Assembly (NCBI GenBank): GCA_902472315.1 | Contig: CABRNM010000002.1 | Coordinates: 96,858-160,857, forward strand | DNA from: an uncultured Collinsella sp. | GTDB lineage: Bacteria; Actinomycetota; Coriobacteriia; Coriobacteriales; Coriobacteriaceae | Direction: 5' to 3' | DNA length: 64,000 nucleotides | Shown here: piece by piece, positions 49,984 through 57,947 of the stretch | Numbering within the stretch: position 1 is the stretch's first letter | How the letters are laid out: the number at the start of each line of letters is the position of its first letter | The notes under the pieces: generated by a model | Database searches by the model: none | The model's input: only the letters and a program-made list of their open reading frames with translations | What the model was told of the DNA's origin: nothing | Position numbers and translations under genes: made by a program

Positions 49984-50919
49984 ATGATTCTGACCGTTAC
50001 CATGAACCCGTCGATTGATACGCGCTATCAGCTCGACAAGTTGATCATCGACGACGTGAACCGTGTGACGCCCGAAAAGACCGCTGGCGGCAAGGGCCTC
50101 AACGTGAGCCGTGTGCTGCTGCAGCTGGGCGACGACGTGCTCGCGACCGGTCTGCTCGGCGGCCACATGGGTGCCTATATGGCCGAGCTTATGGATGCCG
50201 ATGGCGTCAAGAACGACTTTGTGCCCATTGCCGGTGAGACGCGCATTTGCCTGAATATTCTGCACGAGAGCAATCAGACCGAGCTGCTGGAGAGCGGCCC
50301 GCAGATCGCCCCGGCCGAGCTCGAGGCCTTTACGGCCAAGTTCGCCGAGCTTGCAGCGAAGGCGGACGTTGTGACGCTTTCGGGCTCGCTGCCGCGTGGT
50401 GTCGATGTCGGCTACTATGCCGAGCTCGTCAAGATCGCCGAGGAGGCGGGCGCCAAGGTACTGCTCGACACCTCGGGTGCATCGCTGGAGGCCGCGCTGG
50501 AGTCCGACGCTAAGCCTGAGCTCGTAAAGCCCAACCTGACCGAGATTAACGGCCTGCTGGGTACGTCCTTTACGACCGATGATGTCGATGCCCTGCGCGA
50601 GGCGCTTGCCGCCGATGGCCGCTTTGCCGGTATTCCCTGGGTCGTCGTTTCGATGGGCGCTGCCGGTTCGGTGGGCTTCCACGAGGGCCGCGCGTTCCGC
50701 GCCAAGACGCCCGCGATTGCGGCTGTGAACGCGACGGGTTCCGGCGACTCGACCATCGCCGGCTTTGCGCATGCAATTGCTGCTGGTGCCGACGACGTCA
50801 CGGTGCTCAAGACCGCCAATACCTGCGGCAAGCTCAACGCCATGGATCCCAAGACCGGCCACCTGGTCATGGACCGCTGGGACGAGATTTACAACAGCGT
50901 TGTCGTGACTGAACTGTAG
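49984..50919 (+). CDS. lacC: Tagatose-6-phosphate kinase (PfkB family), copy 2
   Basis: A 311-residue kinase nearly identical in pattern to copy 1 at 20068: GGKGLNVSRVLLQLGDDVLATGLLGG and NATGSGDSTIAGFAHAI. MILTVTMNPSIDTRYQLDKL matches LacC. It phosphorylates the tagatose-6-phosphate made by LacAB. AGGAG precedes ATG 49984. No aldolase follows directly; the likely partner is at 57948. Confidence 0.88.
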   Translation: MILTVTMNPSIDTRYQLDKLIIDDVNRVTPEKTAGGKGLNVSRVLLQLGDDVLATGLLGGHMGAYMAELMDADGVKNDFVPIAGETRICLNILHESNQTELLESGPQIAPAELEAFTAKFAELAAKADVVTLSGSLPRGVDVGYYAELVKIAEEAGAKVLLDTSGASLEAALESDAKPELVKPNLTEINGLLGTSFTTDDVDALREALAADGRFAGIPWVVVSMGAAGSVGFHEGRAFRAKTPAIAAVNATGSGDSTIAGFAHAIAAGADDVTVLKTANTCGKLNAMDPKTGHLVMDRWDEIYNSVVVTEL

Positions 50920-50920
50920 G

Positions 50921-51062
50921 GTTACGCGGTTTTACCAAACCGCGTAACGGCGCGACGCTGCAAACGCCCCTAAGCGGCAATCTGACGTTCAATCGTCGGG
51001 CATGACCAAAAGGTCAATGCCCTCCTCTTTCACGTCACCTTGCTCGCTTAGGGGCGTTTTCG
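50921..51062 (+). terminator. Stem-loop cluster after the lac operon
   Basis: GTTACGCGGTTT / AAACCGCGTAAC (50922-50948) is followed by long-range arms AAACGCCCCTAAGCG (about 50960-50974) and CGCTTAGGGGCGTTTT (51047-51062). Inside lies a second stem, GGGCATGACC / GGTCAATGCCC. The terminal TTTT makes the outer stem a terminator. Confidence 0.6.
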
Positions 51063-51100
51063 CTGTCGTTGCCAAAACATCGGCGTTGCCTTGTCGCAAG

Positions 51101-51156
51101 TAGTCATCGGGGACGTTCTTTAATGACCAGTCGTTTAAGAACGTCCCCAATGACTA
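51101..51156. repeat. 56-bp palindrome with GGGGACGTTCTT arms
   Basis: TAGTCATCGGGGACGTTCTT... (51101-51123) and its complement (51134-51156) pair at 21 of 23 positions. The GGGGACGTTC core recurs as GGGGACGTTCCTT at 46200, and GGGGAC also begins part of the 34-nt block. It looks like a small REP-type palindrome. Confidence 0.55.
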
Positions 51157-51162
51157 CACTCA

Positions 51163-51203
51163 AAAAGCGGCGCCCGCCGGCGATGTTGCCGGCGGGCGCC
51201 GCT
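51163..51203 (-). terminator. Terminator of galK-galT
   Basis: GCGGCGCCCGCCGGC / GCCGGCGGGCGCCGC perfect stem; on the minus strand it is followed by TTTTT. Confidence 0.88.
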
Positions 51204-51216
51204 GTCGTGTGTGCGG

Positions 51217-51250
51217 AAATGATCCGTTTTCCTCCGTCCCCAAGGGATCA
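51217..51250 (-). repeat. 34-nt block identical to 22596-22629
   Basis: Read on the minus strand it is TGATCCCTTGGGGACGGAGG... and matches 22596-22629 at all 34 bases. It begins directly after the galT stop codon (51251-51253), as the other copy begins at a stop codon. Confidence 0.85.
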
Positions 51251-52870
51251 TTACAGTGAGTCGATAAAGCGCTGTTGGGCGGCGCGGCCGGCTTCGTCCC
51301 ACTTAAAAACGCCGGCGTTGTCGAGCACGTGGCCAAACACCACGCCGACCTCCTCGTGCAGGATGTCGATGGCGTTGTCCGCCGTAAGCTCGTCGGCGCG
51401 GCGGGCAAAGATGTCCTCGGCCCATGCGGCGTGGCTGCGGCAAAGGTCGTCGCCCTCGAGCGCACCGGCAAGGTCGTAGCTGGCATCGGTCTTGGCCGCC
51501 AACAGGTGCTCACGGACAGCGCCGAGCTCGGGAACCAGGCGCGGCGGCAAAATGGCCAAGCCCATGACCTCGATCAGGCCGATGTTCTCCTTTTTAATAT
51601 GGTGATACTCGGCATGCGGGTGGAAAACGCCCAGCGGATGCTCGTCGGTCGTGATGTTGCAGCGAAGTGCCAGGTAGGCCTCGTAAATCTCGCCACCGGC
51701 ATTGCCGCGGAAGTCGACGCGGCGGATGACGGGCGTCACGGTGTTGTGCGCTACGCCGTCGGCCGTGTGCGCGATAACGCCCACAGACTCATCGGTCCAC
51801 TCGCGCCAGGCGAGGATAATCTTCTCGGCAGCGTCGAGCAACTGGGCGCGGTCGTGCGAGCGCAGTCGCAGCACCGAAAGCGGCCACTGCAACACGGTAC
51901 CGCTGACCTGGTCAAAGCCGGGCACGCTAAACTGCGAGACTTCGGTGGCATGCATCATGGGGAACTCGTGCGCGCCGCCCTGGAAGTGGTCGTGCGACAG
52001 AATCGAGCCGCCCACGATGGGCAGGTCGGCGTTGGAGCCGATAAAGTAGTGCGGGAACAGGTCCACAAAATCGAGCAGGCAGGTCAGCCCCTTGCGGTCG
52101 ACGTGCATCGGACGATGCTCGGAGCTCATGGCAATGCAGTGCTCGTTAAAGTACGCGTACGGGCTGTACTGGAAGCCCCAACGCTCGCCGTCGAGCTGGA
52201 TGGGGATAACGCGCAGATTCTGGCGGGCGGGATGAGCGCCGCCGTCAGCCGCGGCGGAGCGTCCGGGGTAACCCTCGTTCTCGATGCAGAGCTGGCAGGC
52301 GGGATACTTCTCGCCCATGTTCTTGGCTGCACCTGCCGCGGCGATATCGCGCGGGTCCTTCTCGGGTTTGGACAGGTTGATGGTGATTTCAAGATCGCCC
52401 CAGTTGGTGGGGGTGCTCCATTTGATGTTGCGCGCGATGGCGGCACGGCGCACGTAGCCGGCGTCGCAGCACAGGCCGTAGAACCAGTCGGTCGCGGCGC
52501 GGGGCTCGTTGACGCCCATGCGGCCGGTAAACTCGTCAATCACGGCAGACGGGCGCGGCATGAGCGCGCCCATGATGCGCATGGCGATGCGGTCGCGGCC
52601 CGATGCCGTGTCCTCGGCGGCGCCGTTGGCAACAGCCGCCTCGGCAAGCGCGGCAAGTGTGCCTTCAAGGTCAAAGTTGGGCAGGGTATCGGGGTGCAAG
52701 AGCGAGAGTTTCTCGACCTGGAGCGCCCAGGCCATGTCGAGCGCCGGGCCCGTAGCACCGATGCACTCGAGAATGGTGTTATACGCCCAGATGCGATCGT
52801 CCTGGCCGATCATCGATCGGTGGATGGCGTACTCGATCAGGTTCTGCGCGGCCTCGCGCACGTCAGTCAT
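51251..52870 (-). CDS. galT: Galactose-1-phosphate uridylyltransferase, type 2
   Basis: A 539-residue protein of the long GalT class found in Firmicutes and related gut bacteria. MGVNEPRAATDWFYGLCCDAGYVRR, NLSKPEKDPRDIAAAG and GGSILSHDHFQGGAHEFPM are characteristic. It exchanges UMP between UDP-glucose and galactose-1-phosphate. The start at 52870 (MTDVREAAQ) overlaps the galK stop as TAATG, so the genes are translationally coupled. Confidence 0.95.
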   Translation of the reverse strand: MTDVREAAQNLIEYAIHRSMIGQDDRIWAYNTILECIGATGPALDMAWALQVEKLSLLHPDTLPNFDLEGTLAALAEAAVANGAAEDTASGRDRIAMRIMGALMPRPSAVIDEFTGRMGVNEPRAATDWFYGLCCDAGYVRRAAIARNIKWSTPTNWGDLEITINLSKPEKDPRDIAAAGAAKNMGEKYPACQLCIENEGYPGRSAAADGGAHPARQNLRVIPIQLDGERWGFQYSPYAYFNEHCIAMSSEHRPMHVDRKGLTCLLDFVDLFPHYFIGSNADLPIVGGSILSHDHFQGGAHEFPMMHATEVSQFSVPGFDQVSGTVLQWPLSVLRLRSHDRAQLLDAAEKIILAWREWTDESVGVIAHTADGVAHNTVTPVIRRVDFRGNAGGEIYEAYLALRCNITTDEHPLGVFHPHAEYHHIKKENIGLIEVMGLAILPPRLVPELGAVREHLLAAKTDASYDLAGALEGDDLCRSHAAWAEDIFARRADELTADNAIDILHEEVGVVFGHVLDNAGVFKWDEAGRAAQQRFIDSL

Positions 52871-54075
52871 TACAGCCATGCCGCGTAGGCCCCCTTGTCA
52901 GAAATTGCGTAGTGGCGGGCAGAGCCCTCGCCCAGCCAGCCGTTCATCTTGGCGATGAAGGTGTCGACCAGGTCGAGCGGCACGAAGGCCTGGATGGTGC
53001 CACCAAAGCCGCCACCGTGGATACGGACGGCGCCTCGGCCGTCGAGCACGTGCTCGGCCAGTGCCAGGGCATACATCGAGGGCTGCTCGGAGCCCAGCTT
53101 GGCAACGACATTCTGTAGGTACATGGCAGAGCTGGCGCCGGACTCGCGCGTCAGGACCAGGAACTGATCGATGTCGCCGGCGTTTAGGGCAGCCCAGCGC
53201 TTGTCGACCAGGCCGTTTTCGTACCAGTAGTGAACGGCGCGCAGACAGGCGCGGTCGCCCAGCTTGGCGCGCAGCTCGGGGAGCTTGGCGTCAAAGTCGG
53301 CAACATCGACCTCGCACAGGCGTTCCTTGCCAAACTCGGCGGCGACGTCCTGCATTTCGCGCGGAACGGCGGCGTAGTCGTCGGTGGCGGCCACGTGGTC
53401 GGCACCGACCTTAACGAGCACGAGCGCGTAGCCGTGATCCTCAAAGTTGAGCTCGAGCTTCTTGGTTTTAGGCTGAGCCTGGTCCTCAAAGTCCATGTAG
53501 GCGAGGCCGCCCAGACATACGGCGGCCTGGTCCATCAGGCCGCAGGGCTTGCCGTAGTAGTTGTTCTCGGTGCGCTGGCTCATCTGAGCGAGCGCGACGG
53601 GCTCAATGGCGGGTGCGCCCCAGAGCGTCTCCATGGCGCGACCGTATGCCGCCTCGACAGCAGCGGAGCTGGAAAGGCCGCCGCCCGAGGGGACAGAGCA
53701 GGTGAAGGCGAAGTCGAAGCCCTGGGGCTCAACGCCCAGAGCAGCGATTTCGTGGGCCATGCCGCGGACGAGGCTCGCGGACGTGCCCTTCTCGGACGCT
53801 TGAATATCCAGCGTGTCGAGCGTGATCTCAAAGGTGGGGTAGCCCTCGTCGGCGACGCGAATCTTGTTGGTGTCGGTCGCTACGGCAATGCCGTCAACGG
53901 CGACATCGAGCGAGCCGGCGATGACGTGGCCGCCCTCGTGGTCGGTGTGGTTGCCACTGATTTCGGAACGGCCGGGCGCGTGCACATAGAGCACCTGGCG
54001 GTCGCCGATGGGGCCAAACTCCTCCTCAAACAGTTTGGTGAGCGTGGCGAATGTCTTTTCGTCGGGGGTGGTCAT
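52870..54075 (-). CDS. galK: Galactokinase
   Basis: A 401-residue GHMP kinase. VHAPGRSEISGNHTDHEGGHV is the galactokinase signature, CSVPSGGGLSSSAAVEAA the ATP-binding loop and GAVRIHGGGFGGTIQAFVP the third motif. It makes galactose-1-phosphate for GalT. The start at 54075 (MTTPDEKTF) is chosen for GGAAAGGA upstream; the frame is open further but crosses the operator. Regulated from the divergent LacI region. Confidence 0.95.
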   Translation of the reverse strand: MTTPDEKTFATLTKLFEEEFGPIGDRQVLYVHAPGRSEISGNHTDHEGGHVIAGSLDVAVDGIAVATDTNKIRVADEGYPTFEITLDTLDIQASEKGTSASLVRGMAHEIAALGVEPQGFDFAFTCSVPSGGGLSSSAAVEAAYGRAMETLWGAPAIEPVALAQMSQRTENNYYGKPCGLMDQAAVCLGGLAYMDFEDQAQPKTKKLELNFEDHGYALVLVKVGADHVAATDDYAAVPREMQDVAAEFGKERLCEVDVADFDAKLPELRAKLGDRACLRAVHYWYENGLVDKRWAALNAGDIDQFLVLTRESGASSAMYLQNVVAKLGSEQPSMYALALAEHVLDGRGAVRIHGGGFGGTIQAFVPLDLVDTFIAKMNGWLGEGSARHYAISDKGAYAAWL

Positions 54076-54116
54076 GGGAGTCCTTTCCTTGGTGCGCACG
54101 GGCGAGTTTTGCGTCG

Positions 54117-54322
54117 TTATGAGTACGTTAACAACTTGAAGCGGAGTGAACCAAGTGTTCACGATACCGCACGTTACGGGCTATGTTAACGTACTCATAA
54201 CACAACGCTTGTCACTTTTTGAGAATCTGGTAATCGGTAGAAATACAGCCGTGAACGGTACTGCTGTATGGACTTATAAAGCAGAAGAGTTGCGGATTGA
54301 AAAAGTAGAGTACGTTAACATG
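54117..54322. promoter_or_regulatory. Three LacI operators and a CGGT motif between galK and its LacI
   Basis: TTATGAGTACGTTAACAA (54117-54134), ATGTTAACGTACTCATAA (54183-54200) and AGAGTACGTTAACATG (54307-54322) are copies of one operator in both orientations. CCGTGAACGGT is at 54249-54259. The gap 54076-54413 has no gene. Confidence 0.72.
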
Positions 54323-54413
54323 CGTCCGACGATGGCGGGCCTCGGCGCGGAGTGTATCTCTGCCCGGGCCGGCATGCACGCTATTCAGATCTCGCAAGGG
54401 TGAAGGTGATCCT

Positions 54414-55445
54414 GTGGCAAGGCGTCCGTCCAACGATACCAGTTCGCGTCCGGTCTCCATGGCCGACGTCGCCCGCGCTGCTGGCGTTTCGCAGCAGACG
54501 GTTTCGCGCGTCGCCAACGGCTTGCCCAACGTTAACGAGCAGACGCGCCAGCGTGTGCAGGCCGCTATGCAAGAGCTCGGCTTTCGTCCGAGTTATGCCG
54601 GTCGCTCGCTGCGCGACGGTCGCTACCATTCGGTCGGCCTGTGCGTCAACGATGTCACCAAGTTTGGCAACCTCTCAATGATCGACGGCATCGCCAGCGC
54701 TGCTCGCGAGCATAATTGCGCCATCACGCTGGTCGAGATGTCCAAGACCGAGGAGTTTTCGCTTGCCGAGGCCACGCGTCGTATGGCCGCATTGCCGGTG
54801 GACGGCATCATCATCGGCATGAGCCGCATGGCGCCCGATTTTGAGACGTTTGATCCACTGCCGGGCATTGGCACGGTCATCGTTACCATGTATGCACACC
54901 CGCGGGTGACTACGGTCGACTCCGATCATTACGGCTGCTCGCTGCTGCTCATGGATCATCTGTTTGAGCTGGGACACGAGCAGATTCGTTATATCGGTGG
55001 CCCGTCCTTTTCGGTCGACGAGCAGTTCCGTCGCGCTGGCTGGCAGGATGCGCTCGAGCGTAAGCACATTAAGCCACGGGCGCCGCTCGAGGGCGACTGG
55101 TCAGCCAACAGCGGTTACGAGGCCGGCAGGTACCTGGCCGAGCACGACCGCACCATGACGGCGATTTACGCGGCAAACGACCAGATGGCAAATGGCGTGA
55201 TTGCAGCGCTGCGCGATAGCGGTCTGCGCGTGCCCGAGGACGTGAGCGTGGTGGGCGTCGACGATTCACTCGATGATTTTGTGGCACATAACGAGCTCAC
55301 GACCGTTCGATTCGATTTGCATCAGCGTGGGCGCGAGGTATTCGAGCATGCGGTTCCCGAGGCGGGTACGGCGGGCAAAACCGTTGCTATTCGTATTCCC
55401 GGCCAGCTCATCATTCGACAGAGCACGGCAATACCGCGCGCATAG
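54414..55445 (+). CDS. LacI-family regulator of galKT
   Basis: A 343-residue LacI protein starting at GTG 54414: VSMADVARAAGVSQQTVSRVANGLPNVNEQTRQRV, then a sensor domain with YAANDQMANGVIAAL and VSVVGVDDSLDDFVAHNELTTVRF. Its likely sites are the ATGAGTACGTTAACAT-type repeats in the divergent region. It probably represses galK-galT in the absence of a galactose-related inducer. Confidence 0.9.
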   Translation: MARRPSNDTSSRPVSMADVARAAGVSQQTVSRVANGLPNVNEQTRQRVQAAMQELGFRPSYAGRSLRDGRYHSVGLCVNDVTKFGNLSMIDGIASAAREHNCAITLVEMSKTEEFSLAEATRRMAALPVDGIIIGMSRMAPDFETFDPLPGIGTVIVTMYAHPRVTTVDSDHYGCSLLLMDHLFELGHEQIRYIGGPSFSVDEQFRRAGWQDALERKHIKPRAPLEGDWSANSGYEAGRYLAEHDRTMTAIYAANDQMANGVIAALRDSGLRVPEDVSVVGVDDSLDDFVAHNELTTVRFDLHQRGREVFEHAVPEAGTAGKTVAIRIPGQLIIRQSTAIPRA

Positions 55446-55574
55446 TTTGTGCAGGTCAAAAGCGGTATATTCCGCATCAATAACAATCGGTAAGGATGCC
55501 GGCAGATAGCTGTGGCTCTAAAGGCGAGTGCTATGATAGACGGGTTCTTTTGTCTATCTAGGAGGCTTTGCCTG

Positions 55575-56735
55575 ATGGAGATCACCAAGGATATCCGCTA
55601 CATCGGTGTCGACGATCACGACATTGACCTGTTCGAGGGCCAGTACGACGTGTCCGAGAACGGTATGGCATACAACAGCTACGTTATCTTGGGCGATAAA
55701 ATCGCTGTCGCCGATTCGGTCGACGCTGGCTTTGTCGACGAGTGGCTCGGCAACCTCGAGGCCGTGCTCGATGGCCGTACGCCCGACTACCTGGTCGTCC
55801 ATCACATGGAGCCCGATCACTCCGCCGGTATCGCTGCCTTTATGGAGCGCTATCCCCAGGCGCAGATCGTGGCCAGCATGGGTGCTTTCCGCATGATGGT
55901 CAACTACTTTGGCACCGATTTCCCCGAGCGCAAAATGGTCGTCAAAGAGGGCGATGTGCTCGATCTGGGCGGCCACAGCCTGACCTTTATCGGCGCCCCC
56001 AACGTTCACTGGCCCGAGGTGATTTTCTCCTACGAGTCCACCGACAAGGTGCTCTTTAGTGCCGACGGCTTTGGCAAGTTTGGCGCCAACGACATCGAGG
56101 ATCCCGAGGGCTGGGCTTGCGAGGCTCGCCGCTACTACTTTGGCATCGTCGGTAAGTTCGGCAAGTTCGTGCAGGCCGTTCTCAAGAAGGCCGCCGACCT
56201 GGACATTCAGATCATCTGCCCGCTCCACGGCCCCGTGCTGACCGAGAACCTGGGCTACTACCTCGACACCTATAACACCTGGTCGAGCTATCAGCCCGAG
56301 GACGAGGGCATCACGATCGCCTATGCGAGCGTGTATGGCCATCTGAAGGCTGCCGTCGAGGAGCTCGCATCTGCGCTCGAGGCTCGCGGCCAGAAGGTCT
56401 CCGTCTTTGACCTGGCTCGCGACGACATGGCCGAGGCCGTTGAGGATGCGTTCCGCTACGACCGTCTGGTGCTCGCCTCCATTACCTATCAGGGCGAGAT
56501 CTTCCCGTGCATGAGCACCTTTATCCACACGCTCGCCGAGCATGCCTACCAGAACCGCACCGTGGCGCTTGTCGAGTCCGGTTCCTGGGCGCCCGCAGCT
56601 GCCAAGGTTATGACCAAGGAGATCGAGGGCATGAAGGACATCACCCTGACGCAGAACAAGGTGACTGTGCTGGGCTCGCTCAACGACGCCTCGCGCGCTC
56701 AGATCGAGGCCCTCGCCGACGAGCTCTCCAAGTAG
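55575..56735 (+). CDS. FprA-family A-type flavoprotein (flavodiiron)
   Basis: A 386-residue protein. The metallo-beta-lactamase-like half (~1-245) has the diiron ligands HHMEPDHSAG, later Asp and His residues and CPLHGPVL; the flavodoxin half (~255-386) binds FMN (IAYASVYGHLKAAVEELA, VLASITYQGEIFP). Flavodiiron proteins reduce oxygen or nitric oxide to protect anaerobes. AGGAGG precedes ATG 55575. It is unrelated to its sugar neighbours and has its own promoter region and terminator. Confidence 0.93.
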   Translation: MEITKDIRYIGVDDHDIDLFEGQYDVSENGMAYNSYVILGDKIAVADSVDAGFVDEWLGNLEAVLDGRTPDYLVVHHMEPDHSAGIAAFMERYPQAQIVASMGAFRMMVNYFGTDFPERKMVVKEGDVLDLGGHSLTFIGAPNVHWPEVIFSYESTDKVLFSADGFGKFGANDIEDPEGWACEARRYYFGIVGKFGKFVQAVLKKAADLDIQIICPLHGPVLTENLGYYLDTYNTWSSYQPEDEGITIAYASVYGHLKAAVEELASALEARGQKVSVFDLARDDMAEAVEDAFRYDRLVLASITYQGEIFPCMSTFIHTLAEHAYQNRTVALVESGSWAPAAAKVMTKEIEGMKDITLTQNKVTVLGSLNDASRAQIEALADELSK

Positions 56736-56767
56736 CGACACGTTCACTTTTGGCGCTCAACTATCAC

Positions 56768-56811
56768 AACCACCACAAAGGGGGCAGGCACCTTTGTGGT
56801 GGTTTTTGTTT
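56768..56811. terminator. Bidirectional terminator between fprA and the DeoR gene
   Basis: AACCACCACAAAGG / CCTTTGTGGTGGTT stem followed by TTTGTTT, at the convergent ends of the two genes; the last two bases overlap the DeoR stop. Confidence 0.82.
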
Positions 56812-57613
56812 AAGCGCCGGCGATGATGAGGGCTGGACGTGCGCTGTCGGTGGCCTTGGCGATTGAGGTGGCGACGGCATGATCGGGGTCACGGTCCATC
56901 ACGATGGCGTCGACATCGGTCAGCTCGGCAAAACGGTACATGCCACGTCCGTTGACCTTACTGGCGTCCATGAGGGCGACGCTTTGATGGGCCGCGGCGA
57001 TCATAGCCGTTTTGGTCTCGGCCATCTGGGGAAAGTCGGTCGTAAAGCCGCAGCTGGAGACAAAGGCGCCGGGGCACATGACGGCCAGATCGGCATGGAC
57101 CATTTGAAGCGCCTGCATAGTGAGCGGTCCGTACAAATAACGATGGCCTTTGCGCAGCGCCCCGCCCAGCATGACGACATCGACCGAGGGCATGCTCTCG
57201 TCGATGTAATCGGCAATGGTAATGTCTGCCGTGATGACGGTGATGCCGTCGCGCTGGTCGAGGAGCCGGACGAACTCGAGCGCCGTGGTGCCCGAGTCGA
57301 CGAGCAGCGTGTCGCCGTCATTGACGAGCTCGATGGCGCTTTGCGCGATGGCCTGCTTGGCAGCGACGTTGACATTGATGCGGCGATCCTGCGTGGAGAC
57401 GGTCAGGCGTTTGTGGAGCGAGACGGCACCGCCGTGCGTGCGGCGCAGCTTGCCTGCTTCGGCGAGCGCGTCCAGGTCGGCGCGGGCGGTGACGGAGGAC
57501 ACGCCAAAGGTCTGGGCGATTTCTGCTACCTGCACCGAGGCATTATGCTCGAGCATTTCCATGATGGCGGCACGACGCTCATCGGCGAAGGCTCGGGTTG
57601 TTGCGTGGGCCAT
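56810..57613 (-). CDS. DeoR-family sugar regulator, copy 2
   Basis: A 267-residue DeoR protein: helix-turn-helix ASVQVAEIAQTFGVSSVTARADLDALAEAGKLRRTHGGAV, then a sensor domain with GDTLLVDSGTTALEFVRLL and VVMLGGALRKG. The start at 57613 (MAHATTRAF) is chosen for GGAG 5 nt upstream. It is divergent from the aldolase gene and probably controls it through AT-rich palindromes in the 334-bp gap. It resembles LacR-type regulators of tagatose pathways in role. Confidence 0.88.
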   Translation of the reverse strand: MAHATTRAFADERRAAIMEMLEHNASVQVAEIAQTFGVSSVTARADLDALAEAGKLRRTHGGAVSLHKRLTVSTQDRRINVNVAAKQAIAQSAIELVNDGDTLLVDSGTTALEFVRLLDQRDGITVITADITIADYIDESMPSVDVVMLGGALRKGHRYLYGPLTMQALQMVHADLAVMCPGAFVSSCGFTTDFPQMAETKTAMIAAAHQSVALMDASKVNGRGMYRFAELTDVDAIVMDRDPDHAVATSIAKATDSARPALIIAGA

Positions 57614-57669
57614 AGCTGCTCCATTCTCGGCAAAATTTGCAGGAATTGTGTTGACTCTATTTTCGTTCA

Positions 57670-57727
57670 TTTTCTTTTTGAGTAAGAAAACACCTTTCGA
57701 TTACTTATCTTTTCTATAAAAGAAAGA
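57670..57727. promoter_or_regulatory. AT-rich palindromes between the DeoR gene and the aldolase
   Basis: TTTTCTT-N7-AAGAAAA (57670-57690) and CTTTTCTATAAAAG within 57708-57727 stand out from the GC-rich surroundings. T/A-rich palindromes of this kind are usual for DeoR binding. The leader to the aldolase start is ~220 nt. Confidence 0.5.
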
Positions 57728-57947
57728 CGCTGAACGCCTAAAATTCAATATCGAACATGTCCACTCTGCTCAAATTCCTTCCGTTTACTTTTCAAAAACG
57801 ACTGTATTGACCTGCATGGGCTCAATATCTCGCGCGTGTAAAGCCGCTGAATTTCATACAATGAGCGCAGTAAAACGCAAGGTAAAACGCCTTGTGAACA
57901 ACTACGCCCGATGTCCAGATGCGGGCGAGGGAGAGGAGCAAACGCTC

